The notes below the pieces were generated by a model. That model worked only from the letters and a program-made list of their open reading frames with translations. It searched no databases and was not told the origin of the DNA. 64,000 bases of DNA from Mucilaginibacter sp. 44-25 (GTDB lineage Bacteria; Bacteroidota; Bacteroidia; Sphingobacteriales; Sphingobacteriaceae). Below, piece after piece: positions 54,438 through 63,960 of this stretch; position 1 is the first letter of the stretch; each line of letters opens with the position of its first letter. The stretch covers positions 372,001 through 436,000 of the forward strand of contig MKTS01000003.1 in the NCBI GenBank assembly GCA_001898335.1. The letters run 5' to 3'. The position numbers and the translations under genes were made by a program.

Positions 54438-55085
54438 ATGAACTTAAAACACTATATCGGCATACTATGTGTGTGCGGAACGGTTGCCTGCAAACAAAAA
54501 GCGGCTACCAATGAAACAGACACCACAGCCACAGCTATCCAAAAGGAAGAGTCTGATACGCTAAAAGGTACCCCTGAAAGAAAAAGCGAAACCGTAGGCC
54601 CCGACTGGTTGATTAAGCCTGGAGCGGGTATAGGGCAAACGACTTTAAAAGAAGGTAGTGAAAAAGTGGTTGCCCGCCTGGGTAAGCCCGATGGCGGTGA
54701 TGCCGCTATGGGTAAAAGCGTTTCGGTATGGTACGCTGACCATAACAAGCGGGGTTACGTAACGCAGGTATATTTTACAAAAAATATGGGAAATGACGAC
54801 ACCGCACGTGTTAAGGTGATCAGGGTTTCGTCTCCATCATTTAAGACAGATAAGGGGATATATACAGGAGTACTTTTAAAGGAAGCTGAAGCCCGCTTTC
54901 AGTTAAAAAAGATAGGCTCGTTTAAAACGGAGCTATCTGACCGTAGTATTTTTGACGACCAGGCTGCCGGTATTGCCTTTGATACTGATCGTAGTGGAAC
55001 AATTACCGGTATAGCTGTACATGAGAAAGGCGTGAGCGCTCTGAACGCTTATATGGCTTTCTTCAGTAATGTAAAAGCCGAATAG
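54438..55085 (+). CDS. Hypothetical lipoprotein
   Basis: 215 residues from ATG 54438 (a GTG six bases up is the alternative). Lipoprotein signal with Cys near residue 19 (GTVACKQK), followed by a Thr-rich linker (about 25-55). The C-terminal domain (about 70-215) is alpha/beta with KPGAGIGQTTLKEGSEKVVARLGKPDG, a SmpA/BLUF-like outer-membrane lipoprotein style seen in many small proteins. No specific function. Confidence 0.65.
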   Translation: MNLKHYIGILCVCGTVACKQKAATNETDTTATAIQKEESDTLKGTPERKSETVGPDWLIKPGAGIGQTTLKEGSEKVVARLGKPDGGDAAMGKSVSVWYADHNKRGYVTQVYFTKNMGNDDTARVKVIRVSSPSFKTDKGIYTGVLLKEAEARFQLKKIGSFKTELSDRSIFDDQAAGIAFDTDRSGTITGIAVHEKGVSALNAYMAFFSNVKAE

Positions 55086-55127
55086 CAAAAATGCCCCGCT
55101 AATTGCGGGGCATTTTTGCTATTTTTT
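55084..55127. terminator. Bidirectional terminator
   Basis: Perfect 16-base-pair stem (AGCAAAAATGCCCCGC, loop TAATT, complement) with T-runs each side. It overlaps the stop codons of both convergent genes. Confidence 0.9.
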
Positions 55128-57980
55128 CTCCGGCATTAGGATCACTTTTGCCAGGTTGGCTGTGTTAAGGTACTTATTGGCTGTTTCCTTAACGCTTTGC
55201 ATGGTTACATTATCCAGATCCTTAACGTGAGATAGTATCTGTTCCGGATCCTCATTGTTTTGAGCGGCAGACGATAAAATGCCCAACCACGCTACATTTT
55301 GCTTTAGCTGTACCTGCGTTGAGCGGGCCTCCTCTGCTTTAAATTTATCAATATCTGTTTGCTGCGCACCGCTTTGCTTTATCTTGTTGATCTCGTCGAG
55401 CGTAGCGGCTATCAGCTTATCTACGTTCGCAGAGGCACAGGTAAAGTTAATGGTAGCTGTATAACGCGCCTCTGGATTTTTGTTATAATTGATCTTTATA
55501 CCCGGCGAATAAATGCCGCTTTCCTGCTCACGAAGACGTTCTATCAGTTTAATGTTCAATACCTCTTCGAGCGCGTCTAATTGCATGTTGTTGGCGTTGT
55601 TGTAGGTGTAGTTCCCGCTGAATATGAGCTGTACTACTGCCTTATCGTCCATTCCTTTATAAACCGTCTTGTTGATCTGCCCGGCAGCCGGGTAAAGTTT
55701 AAGGTTATTAAAGCTTTCCTTTTTATTGGTTACCGGTAGCGAGCCAAGATAGGTTTCAAGTGTAGGGCGTATAAGTTCGGGGTTAAAGCTACCTACCAGT
55801 ACAAAAGTGAAGTTGCTGGCGTCAGCAAATCTGTTTTTATAAAAGTTATAAGCCTTATCTAAACTTGCAGCGTTAAGGCGGTCAACGGTAGCCGGCATAC
55901 CTCTGAAATTATAATTGCTTAGCACCGCCGATAAGGTATCCTGGTAAACGCTGCCCGGGTCAAGCCCGCGGTTAGCCAGCAGGGTTTTGGTTTGGTTAAT
56001 GTTGCCCTGCCATATGTCGGCATCTTTACGCGGTTGGGTAAAGTAAAGGTAAACCAACTGCATAGCGGTTTGCAGATCCCGGGGTGAGAAGCTGCCGCGT
56101 ACACCTTCGGTTATTTCTGTAATATAAGGCGAAATATCGACGTTTTTATCAGACAGCATCTTATCCAGCATACCCTGGTTAAACTCGGATATACCACTGC
56201 TGCCAATAATAGCTGCGGCTAAACTGGCTGATGTATAATCATTGTCGCTGGCTAAAGAGGTACCGCCCGGGGCAAAGCCATTAAGTAATATCTGGTCGTT
56301 TTTAAACTCGGTAGGTTTCAGGATAACTTTTATACCGTTGGAAAGGGTTAGCGTAGTAGTACCTAAAGCATCATTTTGCGTTTCAGATACTATTTTTCCT
56401 GGTTCCGGCGCTTTTTCCATCAGAGGCTTACTGGTCACATTATCAACATAAGCTGTTACGCCATTGCCTGCTGTGTTCACCCAATTTAAAATGGTTTTGT
56501 CATCAGGTAGTTTGTCCTTGTCCTTTTCAGGGCCTTCTACAATTATCACCCGATTTTGATCGGTAATTAACTTTTTGGCCATAGCGTTAACCTCTTCCAG
56601 GTTAACTTTATTCATGTTAGATACGTAGTAGTTGTATTCGTACTCAATACCAGGGATACCTTCGCCTTTCAGGAAATTTTGCTGATATTCCCTCACGTAA
56701 TTAGCCGAATTGGTTTTGTCCCGCTCATAATAGGCGTTTTGTATGCCCACCAAAGCAGCCTGTTTGGCCCTTTCAAACTCTGTTGAGGTAAACCCGAATT
56801 TACGGGCACGTTCTGTTTCGGCAGCAACGGCTTTTACCGCTTTCTCAAATGCGTCGGGCTTGCCTACCACCACGGCTGTAAAGGCATCCATTTTACCTAA
56901 AAAGCCACCGTAATTTAAACGAGCGTATAAGAATGGAGGTTCGGGTTTTTGTTGCAGCTCGCTTATGCGTTGTGCCAGCATATAATTAAACAATTGCACA
57001 CGCATACCTTGTAGCATACCCAGATCTGTTTTTATAACTATTTGTGGGTGCCGCACAATAATTTGAGCCAGCATGTAAGGAAACTCTTTGTCTGTAGCAA
57101 CTTTTACCGCTGTACCGGGGCTTGGAGGCACCGTATATTCAGCGCGCGGTTTTTCAGGCGTTGGATTTTTGAGGTCGGAGAAGTTGGCTTTAATAAGCGC
57201 TTCTACCTTTTTTACATCAAAGTCGCCAACAGCTATCACGGCCTGCAGGTCGGGCCTGTACCAATCATGGTAAAAGCTTTTGATAGTTTCGGGTGTGAAG
57301 GTTTTTAATATATCTTCTTTACCAATAGGCAGGCGGGTTGCATAGCGCGAGTTATTAAGCAAAGTAGGAAGCGTTTGCTGGCTCAGGCGCTCCTGGGCAT
57401 TTTTGCCTCGCAGGCGCTCCTCCTCCAAAACCACACCGCGTTCTTTATCAATTTCCGAAGGATCGAAGGTTACACGACCGGCCCAGTTGGCCAGTATTTT
57501 AAAGCCGTTGGCAAAAACCGCGGCGCTGTCTGTAGGCAGGGGAAGCTGATATACCGTTTCGTCAAAAGAGGTGTACGCGTTAAGATCGGCACCAAAGCGT
57601 ACGCCTGATTTTTGCAGGTAATTGATCAAATCGTTCTTAGGGAAATCGCGCGTACCATTAAAGGCCATGTGCTCTGTAAAGTGCGCCAGTCCCTGTTGCG
57701 CGTCTGTTTCAAGGATCGAACCAACTTTATTTACTAAATAAAGCTCAGCACGGTTTTGTGGCTGCTCATTATGCCTGATGTAGTAGGTAAGGCCATTAGG
57801 CAGTTTGCCAATGATCACATCTTTATCAACAGGTAGTGGGTTGGCGCCTAACTGTGCCAGAGCGGAAACAGGTCTATTGCGGGGAGAGGGTTGCGGACGC
57901 TTTTTTATTTGCGCATCTGCATGTCCGTAAGCAATTACCAGTGCCAGGGCGGCTACTGATAAGGTCTTGTTAAAATTCAT
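55119..57980 (-). CDS. Large M16 family zinc peptidase (pitrilysin/PqqL type)
   Basis: 953 residues. Signal peptide (about 1-24, ending ADAQ) so it is periplasmic or outer-membrane associated. The first M16 half has HFTEH (His100, Glu103, His104) and the ligand region ERGVVLEEE. The second half (about 540-950) is the inactive partner domain. Such two-unit enzymes degrade peptides in the periplasm. Convergent with the lipoprotein gene, followed upstream by DUF2059. Confidence 0.93.
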   Translation of the reverse strand: MNFNKTLSVAALALVIAYGHADAQIKKRPQPSPRNRPVSALAQLGANPLPVDKDVIIGKLPNGLTYYIRHNEQPQNRAELYLVNKVGSILETDAQQGLAHFTEHMAFNGTRDFPKNDLINYLQKSGVRFGADLNAYTSFDETVYQLPLPTDSAAVFANGFKILANWAGRVTFDPSEIDKERGVVLEEERLRGKNAQERLSQQTLPTLLNNSRYATRLPIGKEDILKTFTPETIKSFYHDWYRPDLQAVIAVGDFDVKKVEALIKANFSDLKNPTPEKPRAEYTVPPSPGTAVKVATDKEFPYMLAQIIVRHPQIVIKTDLGMLQGMRVQLFNYMLAQRISELQQKPEPPFLYARLNYGGFLGKMDAFTAVVVGKPDAFEKAVKAVAAETERARKFGFTSTEFERAKQAALVGIQNAYYERDKTNSANYVREYQQNFLKGEGIPGIEYEYNYYVSNMNKVNLEEVNAMAKKLITDQNRVIIVEGPEKDKDKLPDDKTILNWVNTAGNGVTAYVDNVTSKPLMEKAPEPGKIVSETQNDALGTTTLTLSNGIKVILKPTEFKNDQILLNGFAPGGTSLASDNDYTSASLAAAIIGSSGISEFNQGMLDKMLSDKNVDISPYITEITEGVRGSFSPRDLQTAMQLVYLYFTQPRKDADIWQGNINQTKTLLANRGLDPGSVYQDTLSAVLSNYNFRGMPATVDRLNAASLDKAYNFYKNRFADASNFTFVLVGSFNPELIRPTLETYLGSLPVTNKKESFNNLKLYPAAGQINKTVYKGMDDKAVVQLIFSGNYTYNNANNMQLDALEEVLNIKLIERLREQESGIYSPGIKINYNKNPEARYTATINFTCASANVDKLIAATLDEINKIKQSGAQQTDIDKFKAEEARSTQVQLKQNVAWLGILSSAAQNNEDPEQILSHVKDLDNVTMQSVKETANKYLNTANLAKVILMPEKK

Positions 57981-58049
57981 AGTTTAATTAGGGAATATTA
58001 TACTAAGATGGTAAACGAATATCTTAGTTACAAATTGTTATTGCTGTTC

Positions 58050-58505
58050 TTAAAATGCGTCCTGCAGCATTTGCTGGAGCTCTACCTGGTGGCTTTGTAC
58101 CATTTGCTGCCCTAAAACCATAGATCTTTGCATGATAACAGGCTGTTTCGCATTGAGCTTTTTGCCTAAGGGCGTTCTGTAAAAAGCTGTGATCTGCTTA
58201 AGCTCCTGCTCGGTAAACTCAGCAGCGTATATGGCGGCCAGTTGGTCCTTCAACAGGTCCCAACTGATGTATTTAGCAAAGAAGCTATTCATTACCTCCA
58301 TAAATTTCTCCCGTTTATCTGCAGGTATGTTGGCGCTGCTTTGTTTAAGTGACAACTGCATACTGCTTTTAAAAAGCGAATCGGCCCCCGAGATCTTCAG
58401 TAATTCATCCGCAGCTTTTAAGTGCGATGGTGTAATGTTAGGAGTATTTTGCGCTTTTACCGTAATACCGAACAGCAGCGCGATGATTAAAAGTTTTAGT
58501 TTCAT
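58050..58505 (-). CDS. DUF2059 exported protein
   Basis: 151 residues. Signal peptide (about 1-18, ending VKAQ). The helical body has the DUF2059 pattern AAEFTEQELKQITAFYRTPLGKKL, and an N-terminal helix-turn-helix-like pair. Function of DUF2059 is unknown. It precedes the large M16 gene by 69 bases on the same strand, so both may be transcribed together. Confidence 0.88.
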   Translation of the reverse strand: MKLKLLIIALLFGITVKAQNTPNITPSHLKAADELLKISGADSLFKSSMQLSLKQSSANIPADKREKFMEVMNSFFAKYISWDLLKDQLAAIYAAEFTEQELKQITAFYRTPLGKKLNAKQPVIMQRSMVLGQQMVQSHQVELQQMLQDAF

Positions 58506-58621
58506 TGCTGGTTTAGATGATGTTCTAAAATCGGCCTCAAGTTAAATAAAAAAGGGCGGCTGTATCAAATGCGTCATCATTTAATTTAGGCAGTAGCTCA
58601 TTAAATTGTTGAGGCAGCCAT

Positions 58622-58653
58622 TTTGTAATGAACTGGTTAATAACGTATATTTG
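58622..58653 (+). promoter_or_regulatory. Promoter of metal locus
   Basis: TTTG (58622-58625), 20 bases, TATATTTG (58646-58653). It lies four bases before the ATG at 58658, so the first message is predicted to be leaderless or nearly so. Confidence 0.68.
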
Positions 58654-58657
58654 TTAT

Positions 58658-59047
58658 ATGATGAGAAAAGCAGGAGTATTAATGTTGGTTTTGCTGTATA
58701 CGGTTACAGCATCCGGCTTTAACCTGCATTTACATTATTGCGGCAACCGTGTTGCTGATGTGCAGATAAATGCGCCCGCCAAAAGCTGCGTTAAGCCAAT
58801 GGCGAAAAGCAAAATGAAGTGCTGCAAGGATTCGAAACTGGATGTTAAAGTTAAAGACAGCCACGAGCTTCAGCAGTACAATGCACCCAAGGCCCCTTCG
58901 CCTGTACAGTTGCCACATGTTTCATTCAATGATTTTTTCCTGCCGGTACAGCAGGCCATTATTGAAATACTTTTTGACAGGGGGCCTCCCAACGTACCCC
59001 GAACGACGGGAGCTATCTTTATTAAAAATTGCATTCTGAGGATTTGA
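58658..59047 (+). CDS. Cys/His-rich exported protein of metal locus
   Basis: 129 residues from ATG 58658 (58661 also possible). Signal-like N-terminus MMRKAG then a hydrophobic stretch, followed by LHLHYCGNRV and a cluster of Cys (CVKP, MKCCKD) with many Lys. 'HYC' plus a Cys cluster occurs in small Bacteroidota proteins near heavy-metal genes, so metal binding is likely (inference). An alternative start at 58682 has an AGGAG site, but would lose the basic N-terminus of the signal. Its end overlaps by 19 bases the long upstream extension of the next frame, not its preferred start. Confidence 0.7.
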   Translation: MMRKAGVLMLVLLYTVTASGFNLHLHYCGNRVADVQINAPAKSCVKPMAKSKMKCCKDSKLDVKVKDSHELQQYNAPKAPSPVQLPHVSFNDFFLPVQQAIIEILFDRGPPNVPRTTGAIFIKNCILRI

Positions 59048-59112
59048 TGACAGGTTTACGCAACCTTATCCAGTTATCAAATTCACGAATTATATATGCA
59101 AAATTTAATAAA

Positions 59113-59613
59113 ATGAAATCTTTAAAAATCTTTATCATTATATTTTTCGCCTCCGCTACTTTCGCAAAGGCGCAATCAACCAAGGCTGAGCTTCAGGTTA
59201 GCGGCCTTACCTGCTCATTATGTGCTAAAACAACAGAAAAGTCGCTCAAGTCTTTACCATTTATCAGCGAGATAAAGCCCGATCTGATGCGTAACGTGTA
59301 CAACATCACTTTTAAGGATGGCGTACCGATGGACCTGGCACAGATCAGCAAAAAAGTAAAAGACTCCGGCTTTTCAGTAAGTTACTTTAAAACTACGCTC
59401 AATTTTGACGATATTAAAGTGGCCGACAATACCTTTACTTATGGCGGCAACACCTTTAAACTTATCAATGCTCAAAAACCGCTGAGTGGCCCGGTTGCAT
59501 TAACCATTGTAGACAAAGGTTTTGCGCCAAGCTCCGTTACCAAAAAGCACCTGGGAAAACTGAATGAGGAGAGTGGCGCAACAAGCGGCCCGGTTTACCA
59601 CGTAATTATTTAA
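59113..59613 (+). CDS. Exported heavy-metal-associated domain protein
   Basis: 166 residues from ATG 59113. Signal peptide (about 1-21, ending AKAQ), then a HMA (copper-chaperone) domain with the metal-binding pair GLTCSLCAK (Cys34, Cys37) and LPFISEIKPDLMRNVYNITF. The C-terminal 80 residues form a second beta-rich domain. An in-frame longer start at 59029 is rejected for lack of a signal. It probably binds copper in the periplasm. It follows the Cys-rich protein by 65 bases. Confidence 0.78.
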   Translation: MKSLKIFIIIFFASATFAKAQSTKAELQVSGLTCSLCAKTTEKSLKSLPFISEIKPDLMRNVYNITFKDGVPMDLAQISKKVKDSGFSVSYFKTTLNFDDIKVADNTFTYGGNTFKLINAQKPLSGPVALTIVDKGFAPSSVTKKHLGKLNEESGATSGPVYHVII

Positions 59614-59623
59614 GCAGTTTTTC

Positions 59624-60421
59624 ATGAAAACGAGCTTACTGGCATTATGCCTTATGGCGTGCTGCTGCGTTGCTTTTGGGCAGGAGTTGTATGTAAATAC
59701 CGAGCCTGCCAGCAACATGGCAGCCCGTTCACTGGGTATACGTATGGAAAACCAAGGGTTTTTCGATCCGGAGTTTAAGAACCGTACTACATTGGAGGCT
59801 ATGTATGGCGCCAGCGGAAAGCTTATGCTACATGGCGCAGCATACCTGTCCGACTTTTATCAGCCCCGGCAGCGTTTTGAGGGGGGCAGCTTTTATGCTA
59901 AATACCGTTTCCTTTCTGTTGATGATGTGCAGCGGCATTTTAGGGGTGCTGTTTTTGGCAAGTTGGCTGGTAGCCGCAATTCCTACGCGGTACAGGAACT
60001 GGCACTTGAAGGGGATAATTCCGGCGTGCAGAGTGGTTTAGTGTTTACCCAACTGTTGCATAAACTGGCCCTGTCGGCATCGGGCAGTTATATACGCGGG
60101 CTGAATAGTGATAACGCATCGGGGCGTATTACCGGCGCCAAAGAAGCTTTAGGCTATACCCTCTCAGCCGGTTACCTGTTATTTCCTAAAAACTACAGGA
60201 GTTATGACCAGGTCAATGTAAACCTTTACGCCGAGTTATTAGGAAAAACCAACCCGGGTTATGGGCAAAGCTATCTTGATGCAGCGCCCGCTATCCAGTT
60301 TATCTTTAACAGCGTGTGCCGGCTCGACTTCTCGTACCGCGCACCATTATACAATAATATGTTACGTAACAGTGCAAATATGTATCTGCTGCGTTTCGAG
60401 TATAATTTTTTCGAACTATGA
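59624..60421 (+). CDS. Outer-membrane beta-barrel-like protein
   Basis: 265 residues. Signal peptide (about 1-20, AFGQ). The body has alternating aromatic/hydrophobic strands with a C-terminal EYNFFEL-like final strand, as in small outer-membrane beta-barrels of Bacteroidota. Its stop overlaps the next ATG by four bases (ATGA), so it is coupled to the His/Met-rich protein. Function not known; likely transport or binding linked to metal. Confidence 0.72.
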   Translation: MKTSLLALCLMACCCVAFGQELYVNTEPASNMAARSLGIRMENQGFFDPEFKNRTTLEAMYGASGKLMLHGAAYLSDFYQPRQRFEGGSFYAKYRFLSVDDVQRHFRGAVFGKLAGSRNSYAVQELALEGDNSGVQSGLVFTQLLHKLALSASGSYIRGLNSDNASGRITGAKEALGYTLSAGYLLFPKNYRSYDQVNVNLYAELLGKTNPGYGQSYLDAAPAIQFIFNSVCRLDFSYRAPLYNNMLRNSANMYLLRFEYNFFEL

Positions 60422-61814
60422 AATATTTGCCTTTTATCATCATCAATTTACTGTGCTTTGCTGCAATAGCTCAGGACCATCCTGTGCACCACATGCAAAA
60501 AGACAGTACTACACAGAAACCAATGGATGCCAATCATATGAAGATGATGCCAAATATGCAGCATGATACCATTAAGCATATGATGAGCAGTCAGTTTTCC
60601 CGCGATTTGCCCATGAACCGGGATGGTTCAGGAACTTCATGGGTGCCTGATGAAACCCCTATGTATATGTACATGGTGCACGGTAAGAACTGGATGCACA
60701 TGTTTCACGGCAGTGTTTTTATGCGCTACAACAAGCAGGACCTGTTTAACAGAGGATCGCGGGGCGGCAGCCAGTTTGACGCGCCCAACTGGTTTATGTA
60801 CATGGCCCAGAGAAAAGTAGGTAAAAACGGCCTTTTTGCCATCAATACCATGTTTTCGTTTGACCCTTTCACAGTTGGTCCGGGTGGCTACCCGTTGCTT
60901 TATCAAACCGGGGAATCTTATAAAGGCGCTAAGCTGGTAGATAAGCAACATCCTCATGATCTGTTTGCTGAGTTAAGTTTGGCTTATACCCAGCGGGTAG
61001 CAAAAAATACAGAAGTATATCTGTCGGTAGGTATGCCGGGTGAACCTGCGCTAGGCCCCCCGGTATTTATGCACAGGCTTTCGGCCATGAACAACCCTGA
61101 TGCCCCGCTTACGCATCATTACGCCGATGCTACACACATCACCTTTGGTACGGCAACGTTAGGTTTCAGGTATAAAAATGTAAAGCTGGAAGGCTCGGTG
61201 TTTACCGGTCGTGAGCCTGACGAGCACCGTTATAATTTTGATAAACCGAGGTTTGACTCCTATTCTGTGCGCCTATCCGTAAACCCTTCAAAAGAGTGGG
61301 CTTACAGGTTTCTAACGGATGGTTAAAAAGCCCCGAGGAGGCCGAACCTAACGATAATGTTAACCGCTTTACGGCCTCGGCTATACATACCAAAATGCTG
61401 GGCGAAGACAGCTACGTGGCTACTACTTTGGTCTATGGCCAAAACAGGCATCATGGAGTAACACAGCCATCGGTACTTTTAGAGAACAGCTTGCAGCTGC
61501 ACAAAACCGCCATCTACGGCCGGTATGAGTTTGTACAGAAAGATGCCGGTGAACTGGACCTGGAAGCGATGTTCCCGTCTAACCCCAATTTCAATATTAA
61601 CGCGGTAACGCTTGGTGTGAATCATGTTTTGACCACACTAAAGCAAACCAATTTAACAGCAGGTGTTCAAACAACGCTCAATGTATCACCACGGGCATTA
61701 CAAGCTTTATATGGCAGTAGCCCGGTTGGCTTTCAGGTATATTTGCGAATAACACCCGCGTTAATGAAAATGGGTAGTTCCAAAAGTCGGCATCATTCCA
61801 TGATGAATATGTAA
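60418..61814 (+). pseudogene. His/Met-rich exported protein, frameshifted
   Basis: The N-terminal frame (60418-61326, 302 residues) has a signal peptide and a His/Met/Asp-rich head (DHPVHHMQKDS, MKMMPNMQHD, then MYMYMVHGKNWMHMFHG) before a beta-rich body. It stops at TAA soon after SVNPSKEWA. The next frame (61296-61814) carries on directly as LQVSNGWLKSPEEAEPNDN and ends normally. The two join into one about 465-residue protein if one T is restored in GGGCTTACAGG near 61300. Related intact proteins in Bacteroidota are found by metal genes. No slippery heptamer is present, so it is a mutation or a sequencing error. Confidence 0.7.
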
Positions 61815-61816
61815 TT

Positions 61817-61848
61817 GTAAAACGGGGCGAAAAGCCCCGCTTTACTTT
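61817..61848 (+). terminator. Terminator of metal locus
   Basis: Stem GTAAAACGGGGC / GCCCCGCTTTAC (one mismatch) with a GAAAA loop after the TAA of the last gene. Confidence 0.8.
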
Positions 61849-61897
61849 CGTACAAGCGCTAAAGACGTGTATATTGCAGCATTAACCAAACTTAAGC

Positions 61898-62746
61898 ATG
61901 CAAAAAGCCGGTGTAATAGGGATTGATATGGGCGCCACTAATATGAAGGGCGCTGTGGTAAGTAACGGTGTATTATCAGCAATAGCCACTATACCCGTTA
62001 AGCGACAAAGCAATGCCGATGAAGTACTTGCTGATGTGTATAAACTGGTTGATGGGCTTTTACAAACAAGTGAAGTTGCTGCCATCGGTATAGGTGTCCC
62101 CAGCATGGTTAATGTAAATGAGGGAATTGTATACGATGTGGTAAACATTCCCGCGTGGAAAGAAGTGCCTTTAAAAAGGCTATTAGAACAACGTTTTGGG
62201 TTGCCGGTGTATGTGAATAATGATGCAAACTGTTTTGCCGCCGGTGAATATTACTATGGTAAGGGCGTTGGCTTTAATTCAATGGTTGGCTTAACGCTTG
62301 GTACCGGCCTGGGTGCGGGCGTTATTATAAATAAGCAATTATACGAGGGCTATAACTGTGGCGCAGGCGAATTTGGCTTGCTGCCTTATGCCGATAGCGT
62401 TCTGGATGAATATGCCAGCGGCTCGTTCTTTACTTTGAAAAACAACATTGACGGAAAACTCGCATACGGGCGGGCTTGTGAAGGCGATACCGGGGCTTTA
62501 GCTTTATACCGGCAATTTGGAAAGAATCTGGGGCATGCCATTAAAATGGTGATGTATACCTTCGATCCCGGACTCATTGTACTGGGTGGCTCGGTACGTG
62601 TTGCCTATGATTATTTTAAAGACAGTATGTGGGAGGAGATAAGGACCTATGTTTACCCAGCCGCGGTTAAACGTTTAAAGATAGAAGTATCCGCTTTAGA
62701 AAACAGCGGTATATTAGGTGCCGCCGCATTGCCTTTAATAAAGTAA
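61898..62746 (+). CDS. ROK family protein (glucokinase-like)
   Basis: 282 residues. ROK sugar-kinase fold: phosphate-binding GIDMGATNMKGAVV near the start, NDANCFAAGEYYYG with the catalytic Asp, LTLGTGLGAGVII and a C-terminal VLGGSVR. The ROK zinc motif CxCGxxGCxE is absent (the segment reads GAGEFGLLPYADS). It probably phosphorylates a sugar in the cytoplasm. Ten bases before the SnoaL-like gene. Confidence 0.87.
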   Translation: MQKAGVIGIDMGATNMKGAVVSNGVLSAIATIPVKRQSNADEVLADVYKLVDGLLQTSEVAAIGIGVPSMVNVNEGIVYDVVNIPAWKEVPLKRLLEQRFGLPVYVNNDANCFAAGEYYYGKGVGFNSMVGLTLGTGLGAGVIINKQLYEGYNCGAGEFGLLPYADSVLDEYASGSFFTLKNNIDGKLAYGRACEGDTGALALYRQFGKNLGHAIKMVMYTFDPGLIVLGGSVRVAYDYFKDSMWEEIRTYVYPAAVKRLKIEVSALENSGILGAAALPLIK

Positions 62747-62755
62747 ATAATAAAT

Positions 62756-63133
62756 ATGGAAGAAAGAGAAAAGATCATCTCAAATTATATTAATGCCTAT
62801 AACGCATTTGATACTGACGGAATGGCAGTTGACATGGCTGAAGATATATATTTTGAAAACATTTCTAACGGGGAGCCGACGATGGTTTTAAATGGCATAG
62901 AAGCTTTTAAAGAGCAGGCTTGTAAGATTAAAGATTACTTTACCGAACGCAGGCAAACCATCACCTCGATCAAACATCAGGAAAATGAAAGTGATGTTTC
63001 CATTAGTTATCATGCGGTTTTAGCCATTGATATACCCGGCGGACCTCAAAAAGGAGCGGTTTTGGAGCTTTCCGGTAGGTCGGTGTTTGTATTTAACGGC
63101 AATAAGATCGTTAGGTTAACAGATATTAGTTAA
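62756..63133 (+). CDS. SnoaL/NTF2-like fold protein
   Basis: 125 residues, no signal peptide. The pattern ISNYINAYNAFDTDGMAVDMAEDIYFENISNG is the typical start of the NTF2-like (SnoaL-like) family; a cone-shaped barrel enclosing a pocket is expected. Such proteins bind or isomerise small molecules. It follows the ROK gene at 10 bases and may share its transcript. Confidence 0.82.
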   Translation: MEEREKIISNYINAYNAFDTDGMAVDMAEDIYFENISNGEPTMVLNGIEAFKEQACKIKDYFTERRQTITSIKHQENESDVSISYHAVLAIDIPGGPQKGAVLELSGRSVFVFNGNKIVRLTDIS

Positions 63134-63204
63134 GGCCTTAGCATCCGCCTATATCCATTAGTGGAATACTTTTTGAAACGGGATAAATATAACTATTGAA
63201 AGAT

Positions 63205-63921
63205 ATGATGAGTTTATTATTCATTCCGTATAATGCAGCATGGCTGCTCATGATCGTGATAGCCCTGGGCAGTTTTGTGGTACAATGGCGTTTCAGGAAC
63301 AAGTTTAAGGAATATGCGGAAATGCCGTTACTTTCGGGCATGTCTGGTCGTGAAGTGGCCGAGCGCATGCTTCAAGACCATGGCATTTATGACGTGCAGG
63401 TAATTTCTGTTGAAGGCCAGCTAACCGACCATTACAATCCGGAAAATAAAACAGTAAACCTTAGTCCGGATGTGTATAACAGCCGTAGCGTGGCCGCGGC
63501 GGCGGTTGCCGCTCACGAGTGTGGCCATGCCGTACAACACGCGCGGGCCTACAGCTGGCTTAGTTTCCGCTCTGCTATGGTACCGGTGGTAAATGTAGCA
63601 TCAACCCTTACGCAATGGACATTGATGATCGGGATTATGCTGTTATTCTTTACCCATAACCCTTTTGTGTTAGCCATAGGGGTGGGTGCCCTGGCGTTGG
63701 TAACGTTGTTCAGCTTTATTACCCTGCCTGTAGAGTTTGATGCCAGTAACAGGGCCTTAGCCTGGTTGAATAACAACTATTCGGTAATGCAAACTCGCCA
63801 GGAACATGAGCAGGCTAAAGACGCACTTTGGTGGGCAGCCATGACATACGTGGTAGCCGCGCTTAGCGCATTGGCTACTTTGGTTTATTATGCATCGTTC
63901 CTGTTCAACAGACGCAATTAA
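63205..63921 (+). CDS. YugP-type zinc metallopeptidase
   Basis: 238 residues from ATG 63205 (63208 or the TTG at 63196 are alternatives). The zinc motif HECGH is in AAAHECGHAVQHARAYSW. Membrane helices at about 8-26, 120-140, 145-165 and near the C-terminus put it in the membrane. YugP/DUF2400-type proteases are membrane zinc peptidases of unknown substrate. A terminator follows. Confidence 0.88.
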   Translation: MMSLLFIPYNAAWLLMIVIALGSFVVQWRFRNKFKEYAEMPLLSGMSGREVAERMLQDHGIYDVQVISVEGQLTDHYNPENKTVNLSPDVYNSRSVAAAAVAAHECGHAVQHARAYSWLSFRSAMVPVVNVASTLTQWTLMIGIMLLFFTHNPFVLAIGVGALALVTLFSFITLPVEFDASNRALAWLNNNYSVMQTRQEHEQAKDALWWAAMTYVVAALSALATLVYYASFLFNRRN

Positions 63922-63960
63922 GCGCTGTTTTATTTTAGTAATACAACCACGTATAAGTTT

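Noticed and set aside
61290..61330. Programmed frameshift in the His/Met-rich gene
   Set aside because: Codons at the join are TGG GCT TAC, which is not a slippery heptamer, and no stimulating structure is apparent.
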